A stretch of 64,000 bases of DNA, from NCBI GenBank assembly GCA_030847615.1, contig JAUMIR010000003.1:26844501-26908500 (forward strand), written 5' to 3'. Shown here one piece after another: positions 21,091-32,929 of the stretch. The stretch is from Gambelia wislizenii (lineage: Eukaryota > Chordata > Lepidosauria > Squamata > Crotaphytidae). Each line of letters begins with the position of its first letter. Positions within the stretch are counted from its first letter, which is position 1. Under the pieces are notes generated by a model. It saw only the letters and a list, made by a program, of their open reading frames with translations. It was not told the origin of the DNA and searched no databases. The translations under genes were made by a program, and so were the position numbers.

Positions 21091-22769
21091 GTTTCTAGAA
21101 GGTTCAAAATGCTACTTCTTTCTCCATTGCTTCCATCCTGAATCCCCCCAGAGCAAGAATTCAGGTGGGAAGGTTTTCCAAAACAAATGACTGTTTGATC
21201 TTTTGGTCTGAGGAATCCCTCAGGTTGAGAATTTGGAAGGGCAGGTTTTTTGGGGAGCCACACAAGTGGTAGAAAACAGCAGACCCAGCTGCCCAAGAGC
21301 TGTGCAGGCTTGAAATCAGGGATTTCAGGGATCCTTCATCCCCTCCAATTTACCTCTTTCAGAAGCTTTCCCCAACCCCTTGTGGAGGATTTTCAGATGG
21401 TTGGAGGCATTGCCATGGAGTTGGGGCAGGGACATTTATTTCAGGCAGCCAGTTGATCAGGTTGACAGTGGCCTGTTCAGGATTGATCCACAGAGGAGGT
21501 GTGTGGCTCTGACGTCAAGGAAACAGTGAATCCATATAATTTTTTAGTCTGAACTTGAAAGAAGCTATCCAGAATGCTGAACTCTATCCCCCAAATAGGT
21601 TCAGCACCTTGGACAACTCCTTTAAAGTTTAGCCTAAAACCCAGAGGGGAAGCACCACACCATTGACATTGAAGCCTTCTATCTTCCCCGGTCTGGTTAA
21701 TAGCCAGTCTGTGCTTTCATGCCTTTACATGAGAACATAAAATAGGCAGTATGGTCTTTGACTTGATGCAAAATCCCTCCATTAGGAAGGAATAGCATAA
21801 ATAACATGGGGCTACTGTTAAAGAGAGCAATCTCTTGCCAAGCTCCCTATCCTGCCTTTAACACCTAGTTCAACTTTTCCATGTCCCTATATTGTTAAAA
21901 TGTGTCCTTTCCCAACCAAGTCCCATATTAGTGGTTAGGGACAAGGAAGGAATCAACAGACAGCTCTCGTTTTCAGCAGCAGTATCATGTTCATGTAAAG
22001 TGCAGTTCTCCCCTTATCCATGACTGTTCTGGTGAAAACACCCAGCTTCTATATGTCTTTCATCTGGATATGGCTGAGTGGTATCATGAAGTTTACTATT
22101 CATTGCAGCAAATTTAGATGTTGGCTTTCTCTTTTCTCTTTCTTTTTTTAAACGGCAGTGTATCAGGCATATGCCCTTGCACTGATTTATGAGCAAATAA
22201 AGCAATTCTTATTGCTAGGCTATCTGCTTCCTTTGGTCCCTGCCAAGACACTATTTCAATTCTTCACTCCAAAATTCAAGAACATGAAAGCCCAGTTGCT
22301 CTTGGCAGCTGAAAGCCTCTGCTTACCAGCCAGCTACACCTTTTATGGATAATTTCTTGCACTGCTTTTCTCTCTCTCATACTACTATAAGTATAGCAAC
22401 TGTTGCCAGGAAAGGTTTCCAACCATATCCAACCACATGCTAGCTGGACTCAACCCAGCTCAAGTTCTTTGGGAGAGGCTCTGTATATTGAACTTGGGAT
22501 GTTTGAGAGGGTTTTGTTTTGTTTTTTAAAAAAGCAACATACAGAAAGCTCCTGCTCTGGACATGGTACATGAGCCCAGTTCTGACCTTTACTGTATCAG
22601 CCTCAGGCTGGTTCCCCCCCCCCTTTGCTTTTTCAAGTGGTTTGAACACATGAAACCCTGTAAAAAACTTACTGGATATTCTTCCACCAGCCATCTGTGA
22701 TCTATAAAGCTGTGCTTATATGGAGTTGGATTGTTGATTCATCTAGCCCCAACCTTCCCTCAACCTGGT
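21091..22769. other. Intron, nothing recognised
   Basis: Only C- and T-runs (22614-22625) and short non-conserved frames are visible. Confidence 0.35.
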
Positions 22770-22868
22770 ACCTTCCAGATGCTTTGTTAAACTGCACCCC
22801 ATCCTCCCCATCTAATATGCTGGCTGGGAAAGATGGGAGATGTAGTCCAACACATCTGGAGGGTATCA
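22770..22868. mobile_element. Palindromic MITE (CCAGATGTTGT family)
   Basis: CCTTCCAGATGCTTTGTTAA at 22771 and, inverted, TGTAGTCCAACACATCTGGA near 22842 bound a short core with GGCTGGGAAAGATGGGA. Confidence 0.55.
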
Positions 22869-23795
22869 GAATGGAGAAAAAAATGTAACCTACTAGAGCA
22901 TGTGAAAACAGTCTCCTTGTGGCTGGGATTTTTTGGAGTGGTGGTGGTATTGGTGGAAGTAAACTTGTCTTCATCTTCTCCATTGCTTTTCTCCTCATGA
23001 AGGAAATGTTACTGGGACCTCATGCTAAAAGACAATGGTGGGGGGAGGGCAGACATTTTGATAGGCCACCATGGCACTACTTCCTATGGTAATGGGACTG
23101 AGTGCTCATATGAGGCAAGAGGCTATGCTGATGCTGATGCTGTTATAGTCTCCCGTACCAGACATGCTTTTGCTCAGGACCCAGACTAAATGTGCCAAAC
23201 AGCCACTGGGCAGCAGCAGTAGTGTGAGAGGATGACACTGCTGGGGATCTCTCAGAGACAACAGCAGTGGCGCCTTAGCTAACTCTTCTTAGTACTAGGT
23301 AGAGAAGGCACCAGTAAACCTCTTCTGAATGTCTTTTACTTGAAAACCTTATAATGAGACAATCCAAAATAACTCAAGAGACAGAACAGGAAGATGAGGC
23401 TCCAAGATGAGAAGGTATTTAACTAATGACAAAACTGGATTTAAGCCAAAAGGGTGTTCAGCTGCTGATATGCTCAGATGCAAAAGGAAAATATGAAGTT
23501 GCCCAACACATAAAATAGGAACACGAAATGTGAGAAGCATGAATCAGGGAAACCAGACATTGTAAATTAGACATTGTAAACCAAGAAAAGAACATAAACA
23601 TTGCAATACTTAGGATGAGTAAGCTAAAGTGGGTGGGAATGGGGCATTTTGAGTCAATTACACAGCGTTTTACTCAGAAAATGAAATCTAAGAAGAAATG
23701 GGGCATTTATAGTGAGGAGAGATGTAGCAAAAGCAGTAAGGGAATATAATGCAATGTCTGATGCATAATAGCAATCAGAATTCAGGGAAAATCTA

Positions 23796-23858
23796 TCATA
23801 AAATCATAGAGTTGGAAGAGACTTCAAGGGCCATCCAGTCCAACCCCCTGCCATGCAA
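23796..23858 (-). mobile_element. CR1 3' tail fragment inside BovB
   Basis: TCATAAAATCATAGAGTTGG to CCAACCCCCTGCCATGCAA: the last 60 bp of CR1, minus strand, inside the BovB at 23490-25665 and therefore younger than it. Confidence 0.75.
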
Positions 23859-24188
23859 TAGAACCATACAGTTTATGCTCCAACTACTGAGTCAGAAGAG
23901 GAATAAATTGAATGGTTCTGTGATGGAGTCCAGAAAGAAGTTGATCACACACCAAAACAGAATGTGTTGCTTGTCATAGGTGATAGGTATGCAAAAGCAG
24001 GAAGCAAAGAAGAACCAAGCATTGTTGGATAATTTAGCCTAGGATCAAGACACAAAGCAGGAGAGAGAGGTATCAGATTTTGTGAGGCCAACAGTTTGTT
24101 CATTGCAAACAATTCCTTCATTAAAACCAAAGAGACAATTGTGTATGTGTACATCTCCTGACAGCCAATATAGAAATCAAATAGATTA

Positions 24189-24433
24189 CAATCAGACCCC
24201 TGTATCCACAGAACCAATATCCAGTTTCAGTTATCTACAGGGCACAAAATAGGGACACATACCATAGAATCATGCTGGGAAATGCCTAGAGAGGCATCCT
24301 CTCTAGGCATCTTCTAGGTCCTCCAACACAACACTATGATATGTTTTTACTGAAAGTCCATTATTTTAATAGGCTTCGCTTTTATCCATGGTTTCCATTA
24401 TCCATGGTAAGTTCAGGAATGGGGATCCAACTG
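24189..24433. mobile_element. Tigger-like MITE inside BovB
   Basis: 245 bp between TA dinucleotides at 24187 and 24434. Ends CAATCAGACCCCTGTATCC and GGGGATCCAACTG. Same subfamily as 9354-9581. Contains an inner perfect palindrome around ATGCCTAGAGAGG / CCTCTCTAGGCAT (24284-24310). Confidence 0.7.
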
Positions 24434-25862
24434 TAGATAATTGGAAGCAGAAGATGAAGAAGCTCCAGTCTATCTCCAAACAAGAATGTGAGCAGATTGT
24501 GGCAAAGACCATTGCTAATATCAGAAATTAGAGTAAAGCTTTAAAAAGTACTTTAAATCAATGATTGTGCCAAAATACAACCCGAAGAACACTCCCATAG
24601 AATTTAAAGACCTATTAAGCCAAACGGACTTGCACTATTAAGCCAAACTGACTGGTAGCCAGAAGACCCCTGGACCAAATCCAGGGACATTGTTGGAGAA
24701 GAATGCAAAAAGACAGTATCAGCAGCCAAAAAGAAAGTACAGCCTCATCAGATGGCAGATTAAAGTCTTCAAACAGTGAAGGACAGGCAAGAAGCAGAAG
24801 CAAAAAGTGACAGAAACGGGGTCAAGGGTCAGAATCGAATATACAGATGTTCCCCTGTTCAAACGTGTGTAGGGACAAAGAGAACTATTATAACAATCAA
24901 TTTAGAGAAACAGAAGAAGACAAGAACAAGACAGAACAAGAGACCTCTTCTACAAGATTGGAGAAATCATAGTGAAATTGAAATCAAGCATAGGGTTGCA
25001 ATATGACCAATAGGGGAACACACCGTATGATCATGATTTTTTTTTAAAAAAGACAGTGAAGCAAAACATTGAAGAGCTATATAAAAGAGATGAAAAGATA
25101 GGAGATTCATCAAAGGAAGCAACATTTGAAGATGAACCCATTGTTTTAGAAAGTGAAGTGGAAGCTGCTCTCATAGCACTTAGGAGAAATAAATTTCCAG
25201 GAACAGATGGCATACCATCAGAACTGTTTCAGGCTACAAAGACAGAGTCCATTGAGATTTAACTAACATCTGCCAAAAAATATGGAAAACAAAACAACGG
25301 TCCAAACTCCAAAGATTGGAAACATTCAATATCCATCCTAGTCACCAAGAAAGGGAACACCAGGTATTGCAGGAACCACTGGACCGTTGCATTAATCTCC
25401 CAAAAAACAAAGTGATGCTCAAAATTTTACAACCAAGACTGTTACCATATATTGTATGGAGTGAGAAATGCCAGATATCCAACCTGAGTTCAGAAAAAGA
25501 AGAGGTGCTAGGGATTATATTGCAAACGTAAATTGGCTAATGGAGAACACCAAGGAATTTCAGAAGAAAATCAGCCTGTGCTTTACAGATTATAGCAAAG
25601 CCTTTGATTGTGTAATCATAAAAAAACATGGATCATTCTAAAACAAATGGCTGTGCCACAAAATCAGATTGTCCTGATGTGTAATCTGGGGCTCAGAGCC
25701 TCTGCAGGGGTGGAGACCAATTAAGATGGTGCACTCCAGAAGGCTTATGGATCCAGGTGGATACCTGATGGCTCTTGGGGAGTTCCCTGCTGCCTTTGGG
25801 TGGTGGTCCTTTCAAAGCCATGCATGGTTGATCTCTGGATAAGGGAAATGACCAGAGTGGTG

Positions 25863-25985
25863 GATTCCTATAGAATTCTGGGATTTGCAGTTTAGGGAGG
25901 GGCATTTAGAATTCTCACCCAGAGCGCTCCAGTGCCATACCAGACTCCCAGTCCCTGGATTCCATGGGCTATAACAATGTAGAAT
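25863..25985. mobile_element. MITE fragment related to 37673-37902
   Basis: ATTCCTATAGAATTCTGGGA and TTTGCAGTTTAGGG match the arm of the palindromic MITE at 37673-37902; only about half is present. Confidence 0.4.
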
Positions 25986-26379
25986 AAAGTAGAATAATAG
26001 CCCTAAATTTCTGCACTATGAATGGGCGCCAAATGTTAGTATGGGAAAGAGCAAAGAGAAGGTCTGGGCTTGGTAATGATGTAACTGGCAAGCAGTTGGC
26101 ATTACCAAATTCTTAGAGGGTATGTGCCAGTCATGCTCCTGTGCAGTTGCCTTAATCCTTATCTGTAGATTTGGAAAAATTATAAGTGGAGGCATAGCTG
26201 ATCTCTTCATTTTTAATAGCATCCTCAAAATCCTCAGTTTGGGGGGATCAAAAGTATGTTTTGATATGTAACTGGCCTTTTATGAACTCACCAGGTTTTA
26301 TAATAAAGCTAGTGCCTCCTAACCGTATATTCAGTATGGCAAACATGTGCTCAGATGTGGTCCTCTATCTTCTTTTCCT

Positions 26380-27600
26380 TACTTTTGGGGAACAAATATT
26401 ATGATGAGTGAAATGGTGAGCAAATTCTTACTACACTTTGACTGGTGTTTGGTCTGAGATGGCAGTGGCCAGGATTATCTGGAATCTAATAGAACCTACA
26501 AGGAAATGCTGAAAAGTTTTTGGCCCAACAAAGAAGGGAATGACCTAGAGCCATGAAACTTACATGCTATTCCACATATTCATCCCAAAGTTTGACACAC
26601 TTGACACATTGTTTTTCATGTTTCTTTAACCATTCCAAAAATAAAATAAAATTCTGATGTCTGGTCACTGAAATACTGCTCTGCTGCTGCTACCACCTCT
26701 GAATCAATTGAAAATTTCCTTCCTTTCAAACTCTTTTTAAGGTTTGGAAACACGAAATAGTCAGATGGAGCAAGCTCTGTTGATTAGGGTGGGTGGGCTA
26801 TGCATTCAAACCCCAAATTGTTCAAGACAGCCATTATCTTGCCAGCCATGTGAGCAGGTGCATTGTCCTGCAAAAAGAGAACAACTTTCCATGGCTTCCC
26901 TCAGCGTTTTTTCTTCAATGCCTCCTTTAATTGGCACAGCAAGTTAGAGTAGTATTCTGCATTACTGTTTGGTGCTTCTGAAGATAGTCAGTAATCAAAA
27001 TATCTCCTTATCCCAAAAAGATGACCTTTCCAGCAGACCTTTGAGCATGAGTCTTGAATTTCTTTAGCTGAAGAACTGCAAGGGCTGTTGTTTGGTCTCT
27101 GGATCACAGTGATGTAACCATGTTTCAACAACAGGGATGAGTTGTTCCAAAAACTTATCACCAGATCATTCAAAATGCTGCACAATCAACTTTGAGGTAT
27201 CCACTCAATTTTGTTTCTGGTAAGCATTCAAACATTTCAGCACCCACTTGGCTGACAGCTTCTGCATAGTCAACTGCTCATGAATTATAAACCCAATTCA
27301 TTCCCGGGATATCTGTAGTGTCTCAGCAACTGTTTTAGCTGAGATTCACTGATCTATCAAAATCAGGTCAGGAACATGCTCAACAATTTCAGGAGTTGAC
27401 ACTGTTGAAGGCCTCCCAGACCTTGCTGCATCTTTGGACTCAAAATCTCCACACTGAAAGTTGAATACAGTTGAATACGACAGGCACTTGTCACTCAATG
27501 TTTGCATCATACATTAATGGATTTCCTCTGGAGTTTTCTTCTAGGAATTTTCTTCATGACAGCCCAGAGTTCAGCACTTGAAAAGTCCACACTTTACATT
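26380..27600 (-). pseudogene. Decayed mariner transposase
   Basis: Conceptual minus-strand reading, through many frameshifts and stops, follows a mariner transposase in order: an N-terminal ARSGRPS-type helix-turn-helix end (near 27415), ISAKTVAETLQISRE (near 27350), MQKLSAKWV (near 27260), a catalytic-region ETW-like block and HCDPETKQQ (near 27110), SAGKV (near 27040), LFLQDNAPAHM (near 26880), HPP and APSDYF (near 26740), and a C-terminal SKPLKKSLKG-type block. Mariner transposases cut and paste by a D,D34D nuclease. No intact open frame remains, so it is a fossil. I could not define its terminal repeats. Confidence 0.7.
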
Positions 27601-27639
27601 GACATGGTTCTATCAATGATCTGAGAAAATTCAGAAATT

Positions 27640-29280
27640 AGAACTATGATCCTATAAATTGGTAATTTACAAATACAAAAGAACACTCTTTCAACATGCA
27701 GTGACAAAATTACACTCAGATTTTGGAATTTTGGATTTTGGTCTGGCCAAGAACTTTACAGGACCCCCTTGTAAACTGCATAAGGAAACAAGTACCTTTA
27801 TTTCCATACCCAGCAGAAGTTCCCAGTGTGTGCTAGAAATGAATACAGGTAAATCCTCTGGCCTCTGAAAGCATGGAAATCATATATACATTTCTATCTA
27901 CTGTAGAAAAACAGAAGTGGCCACATCATAGCAAATTAGCCCAGTCACAATTATGTCATGGCATTAAGTGTTGACTTGTGTGTAGTGAATAATTCATGGC
28001 AAATCAAACACCACAGAGAAAATATTTGCATTGCTTATGTCAGCTCACTGTTTCTCACCGAGACAGACAGGGCTAAATACAACTTAACACTGGAGGAGTG
28101 AAAATCCCTGCCAGCACAGTTTTGCTGGATTGAACCATTGTACAAGCACGAATCTCGACTGGGGAAAAAAAAAAGCTTGTGTGACAAAGCATTGAATTTT
28201 TCCTCATGTGAGTTGCAAACCTCGCACAAGCTTTGAATGTTGTACAAGTTCCAAAAATGTGAAACTGCTTGCCCAGCTGCTTGAATAAAGCCCCAGCTGG
28301 ATTCACATCTCAGCTACTGAAAAGCTATGTAAGTACTACATAATCAAGTGATGTATGTACAAATTGCACATGTTTTATATCCTGAAAATTCCTGGTTTAA
28401 ACCCCAGTTTCTGTAGGTAGGTGTTGAAAAGACTCTGTCTGAAAGGCTGGTTGAAATACTCTCTGTCAGTGTAGATAATACTGTCCAAGATGATCAGTGA
28501 CTGACTCAGTATATAGAAGTTTCCTTGCTAAAGTTTGCTTTTTTTTCTTTTTCTTTTTTTTTTTTTGCACGTCTCTAACCCTGGGATGAAACCCCACATA
28601 TGCCTCTGGGATCAGTGCTAAAGGAATGCAGCAGGCCAAAGTAACTCCACCTAGCTTTCTTTTCTAGTTTCTGTGGAACAAACAGCAGAGTCTGCCAAAA
28701 TCTACTCTGGAAAGGAAGGGACAGGGTTTGGGTTTTTTTTTGGGGGGGGAGGTACTCTTATTCTTACAAAAGGAGAGGAATAGCAAGGAGCAAGCTGTAA
28801 TTACTAAGACAGTTAATTATCTTCCTATTTTTTAACCACATAAGTCACTGTTTATTATCCATCAGCACATATGTTCTGCTCTACAAACATTTTGTTGAAG
28901 TCTTAAAAAGTCATATGGCATCTGGCTCTGCAATCATTAAAAAAAGTTATTGTTAAGGAAGGTTTTCCCAATAGGCAGACAGAAATTTGTTTTAATTTCT
29001 ATGTTCCTAGGAAGGCTGTGTGGCTTAAGAAGCTGGCTTATAGATCACTTTTGATTTTTTGGACCTTGAAGCATATTCTCTATGTAATCAGCATACATGC
29101 TTGGTTTTAATGTTTTGAGCTTCTTGGGAACTTTTTGAGGGATGGTGAGCATGCAGTTCTGAATAAGGAATGCACACAGAATTCAACATATAAAATTGCT
29201 GTTGGAAGCTGGTGTAGAATTTAGAAATTCCAGACAGTTAAAAAAAAGTATTTATTCTCATACTTTCCTGTGCTAGTTTT
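27640..29280. other. Intron, nothing recognised
   Basis: Contains a T-rich tract (28531-28566) and a T/G run (28733-28751). No repeat family, RNA gene or plausible exon found. Confidence 0.35.
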
Positions 29281-29418
29281 GTTATTTTCCAAAAAGTCAG
29301 CTTATGGCGACCCTATGAATGACAAACATGAAAAAGCCCTGCTCATCAACAGCCTTGCTCAGGTCTTGCATATTCAGGGTTGTGGCTTCCTTGATGGAAT
29401 CAATCTATCTTAATGTGG

Positions 29419-30392
29419 GGGCCTAAATACCCTGAAGGTACCAGATCATATCTGATTTTGGAAGCTAAGCAGGGTCAGCTGTGGTTAGTGCTTGGATGGG
29501 AGACTGCCAATGAATACCATGGGCTGGTTTACACAGCAGATTTATTGTGGCAACTTGTGTTTTAATTCTTTTCTGCATCTGTGCCAGTCAGGTTTTTTTC
29601 CTAATTATGCCGCTTTTACATTCAGACTTGAAAAAGTGTGGGGGCGTGGCCTCCCAAGCAGACAAAGGCTGTATGGGGAAGGGCATAGACCAAGACTCAC
29701 AGACTGCCCAAATAGCAGGGGGGAAGATCAAAATAGGCTCTGTCTCTGTAAATCTGCCTGTAAATGAACTCACTCCGTGAAGCAGAGGGACAGTAATCTC
29801 TCTGCTAAAAGACCTTGCATGCCGTGGATCCTAAGGTGAACCTATCACAAGTTTTTCCAGCCTCCCCCCTCCTCCCTCTCTCTCTCCCCCTCCCCCAAGC
29901 AGAGCTGACCAGATGGGAACTTTATGACTGAAAGGTCTTGGGAATCCTTTTTCTTGGCAGACCTTCTGCAAAATAGCAGAGGATTTTTCTCCTGATGCTA
30001 CTGAACGCAAGCACCTCTCTTTTAAGCCCGCCCCTTACATCATAGCAACCAAGCACAATACAGATCTGATGCAGCCCTTAGTTTACACTGCCAATAAAGC
30101 GCTACATTGCAAATATACTGGCAAAAGTAGCGACATCCCTTGGCATGCTATATTTGGGTGTTTTACCTTCCCCCCTTCTGAATGAGGTGATGCTGTGCTG
30201 TGATCTGTGTGAACTATGAGCAATTTTAGCAGTATATTTAGAGGAATATTTGCCTGTGTAAATGACCCCCAAGTGATATAGGCTATATTTCAGAGGAAGG
30301 AACTGGCAAAACTACCTCTGAGTATTTCTTGACTAAGAAAACCCCATGAAATTCATGGCATCACTATAAGTTAACAGGTGACTAGGAGGCAC
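29419..30392 (+). mobile_element. 5S rRNA-derived SINE (5S-Sauria type), split
   Basis: The head (29429-29520) matches 5S rRNA including the pol III internal promoter: GGAAGCTAAGCAGGG (box A) and GGTTAGTGCTTGGATGGGAG (box C). After a DNA transposon insertion it resumes at 30276 with CAGAGGAAGGAACTGGCAAA and the BovB-like tail TCACTATAAGTTAACAGG. It is bounded by the 12-bp duplication ATCTTAATGTGG, so it inserted into BovB. Not a working 5S gene. Confidence 0.8.
29518..30275. mobile_element. hAT-like element inside the 5S SINE
   Basis: Ends are inverted: GGGCTGGTTTACACAGCAGA at 29521 and, inward from 30271, GGGGGTCATTTACACAGGCA. The right 204 bp (30072-30275) matches 51507-51710 with about 15 differences by eye. 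No transposase; small frames are chance. Confidence 0.65.
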
Positions 30393-31122
30393 ATCTTAAT
30401 GTGGTCTTCCTCTTTTCCTACTGCATTTTAATGTACTAAGCATTGTTGTCTTTTCCATTGAGTCATACCGTCCCACAATATGTCCAAAGTACAACAGTCT
30501 CAGATAAGTCATTTTGGCTTCTAGTGAGATTTCATGCTTATTTGCTCTAATACACATTTATTTGTCTTTTTGGCAGTTCCTGGTATCCATAGACGTCTCT
30601 TCCAGCACCACTTTTCAAATGAGTTAATCATCCTCCTGTCAGCTTTCTTCACTGTCCAGCTTTCACAAGCACACATAGAAACTGAAAATACTGTGGCATG
30701 GATGATTCTCAGTTTAATGATATTATCTTAACACTTGAGGATCTTATCTAGTTCCTTCATATCTGTCCTTCCAACTTTTCTGGTCTTCTGACAACAGTCT
30801 GTTAATTTAAGACTGAGCCAAGGTACAGAAAATCTTGTAACTGTTTTAGTGTCTTTATTGCCCGCTTTAAGGTTAGGTGAAGCACCTGTGGCCATTATTT
30901 TTGTTTTCTTAATATTCAACAGTAAACTTTTTTTTTTTTTGGCTCTTTCTTCCAAAGGTAATTTAGTGCAACTCCTTGCCAAAGCAGGCACCCACTGGAG
31001 ATCACATCGATAGCTTCAGGACCAGCTGAATATGTTTTTAGTCTCCTAGGCCTTGTTTTTAGTGTGTTTGGAATTTAGCACTTTGCTGGTTTTCTTATGC
31101 TGCAATATGCTGTAAGGCAGTG

Positions 31123-31330
31123 CTGCTCAAAATGGTAGTCCGTGGACCAGTGCCAGTCCATAAGCCATTGGCTACCAATCCCTGGTGACTTTCCAGAGAA
31201 GGAAAAAAAAAGGAATTGCATTTAATGGGCACAAATATGGTGCTGGTCCTCAGCACATTTGGGGAAAACACCTTGCTGGCCCCCCATATTTTGCATTTTA
31301 TACAGCTATTAAATGATCTAAAAGTGCCAT
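31123..31330. mobile_element. Old hAT-like end
   Basis: CAGTGCTGCTCAAAATGGTA then GTCCGTGGACCAGTGCCAGT resembles the start of Charlie/hAT elements. The other end was not identified, so limits are uncertain. Confidence 0.3.
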
Positions 31331-31924
31331 AGAATAAGTAAATAATTTTTCAGGGTCTGAGAGATTTTAAATGTAGGGTCTTCACTTTTTGGCGTGGTGA
31401 TAGAAATGTACCATTCTCAAGATGCAGCCACTTAAGAGCAATAATGAGCCTGAAGAGATTTTGTGCATTCACAAGGTACTTGAATACTTTAGGAAAACAG
31501 GGAAATAAGAGTGATGCATATAATCATTGACTGGCTGCCTTTCAGAAGATGTGGAGCATTTGTTTGCTGAGGAAGTTCAAACATGATATACACCAAGGAC
31601 AGCTTTAACCACTGATGAACAGCTGCTTGTGTTCAGAGGTAAGTGCCAATTCCAGAAGTAAATGCCAAACAAACCAGGAAAATGTGGCATAAAAGTTGTG
31701 CTGCAGTACTAAGACACTGTGTTGTATAAAGGAAAGCGTTTATGAACAAATAAATAAATAAATACCTGGGCAGGCAGCCTGGAATATCATAGGAAGCTCG
31801 GCTTGATTATAGTGTAGTGACAACTCTAGCTGAACCATGTTTCCACACTGGTGTTTAGGAATATCCAAGCATTTTTTTCACAGCTTAGAATTGACAGGTC
31901 TGCTAACTGATTTATATATATGGC

Positions 31925-32335
31925 TGAACACTAGAGAAAGATGACAAGAAGAGCATCAACTCATTTGAAATGTTGTGCTGGAGAAGAGTTCTACAGATAC
32001 CATGGACTGCTAAAAAGACAAATGATTGGATCTTAGAGTAAATCAAGCCTGAGCTCTCATTAGAAGCACAGATGACTAAACCAAGGCTGCTGTACTTGGG
32101 ACATATCATAAGGTGACGTGAGTCACTGAAAAAGATGATAATGCTTGGTAAAGTGGAAGTCAATAGAAAAGATGAAGAGCACACTTCATCTATGGGTAGA
32201 TTGATTTGATCAAGAAAGCCACAGCCCTGAGTTTGAACAACCTGAGCAGGATAGTTGATGACCAGGCATCTTGGAGGTATCTCATTACCATAAGCTGATG
32301 TCAGGCTGATGGCAAATAACAACAATTGCTAACCA
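31925..32335 (+). mobile_element. BovB LINE 3' fragment
   Basis: Plus-strand copy of the C-terminal BovB region: ACTCATTTGAAATGTTGTGC, TACCATGGACTGCTAAAAAG, GGACATATCATAAGG and the GACTTATGG-related tail. Heavily mutated; opposite orientation to the copy at 29283-30985. Confidence 0.7.
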
Positions 32336-32374
32336 AACATGTGATATACAGTACATCATTGCTGTTGTTCTTGT

Positions 32375-32720
32375 TTCTTATTATTTTGTTTATTCTATCT
32401 TTTCTCCAGAAGGCAGTTGAAGGCAGTTTACAATAATTAAGACACATGCAGATTTTAAAAAATACCTGATATACTGTAAAAGCATACCAACATTTATGTT
32501 TAAAAAAGTAACTTAACTGTCTCCAGAATTAAAAACATCTGGCCTACACTCTCTAGGAAGGAATTCCAGAATCTGGGTACAACCCCTGAGAAGACCTTGT
32601 CCCAGGTCACATGTGCCTGTGAGGGTGGGTGAGATCTTCCTCTGAAGATCTCAATGCCTGGGCAGGCTCATATGGGAGAATACAGTTCTCCAGATAGCCT
32701 GAGCACAAGTCATATGACAC
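32375..32720 (-). mobile_element. L2-like LINE 3' fragment
   Basis: TTTATTCTATCTTTTCTCCA tail, then GGAATTCCAGAATCTGGG and GAGAAGACC blocks matching the L2 copy at 16260-17262. Confidence 0.45.
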
Positions 32721-32929
32721 CTCAACAGAATACCATATAACATAATACCAACCCAGTCTTGTTTCTACAGTAGGACAGTAGATAAGAAAACCAGCAGATG
32801 GTGCACCATAGGTGGAAAATTTGCTTCCAAGTATGACTACAGTGTCAGAGTGAACAAACAATTCATATGTTTTTAGTTGCCAATAAGATATATTTGAGTC
32901 TTTTACATCAGAAATGCCCACAGATTGCT

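Larger units (their letters stand above)
23490..25665 (+). mobile_element. BovB (RTE) LINE, endonuclease plus RT start, broken
   Basis: Plus-strand BovB with many stops. An APE-type endonuclease start is visible near 23520 (IGTRNVRSMNQG). Next come interruptions by a CR1 tail (23796-23858) and a Tigger-like MITE (24189-24433), then the linker (KKLQSISKQECEQIVAKTI near 24460) and the RT fingers (25056-25262: EVEAALIALRRNKFPGTDGI). The ISLCFTDYSKAFDCV block is at 25573-25617. The C-terminal half is missing after about 25665. All pieces are in the right order, so it is one insertion. Confidence 0.8.
29283..30985 (-). mobile_element. BovB LINE 3' part split by a SINE
   Basis: BovB pieces 29283-29418 (3' end, GACCCTATGAATGA, CTTGCTCAGGTCTTGC) and 30405-30985 (TCTTCCTCTTTTCCTACTGC onward) are the same minus-strand element as 20126-21090 and rejoin at the 12-bp duplication ATCTTAATGTGG (29407-29418 and 30393-30404). 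Too many stops for function. Confidence 0.75.

Noticed and set aside
29429..29520. 5S rRNA gene
   Set aside because: Only part of 5S is present, it is mutated, and it is fused to a SINE body with a target duplication; it is a 5S-derived SINE.
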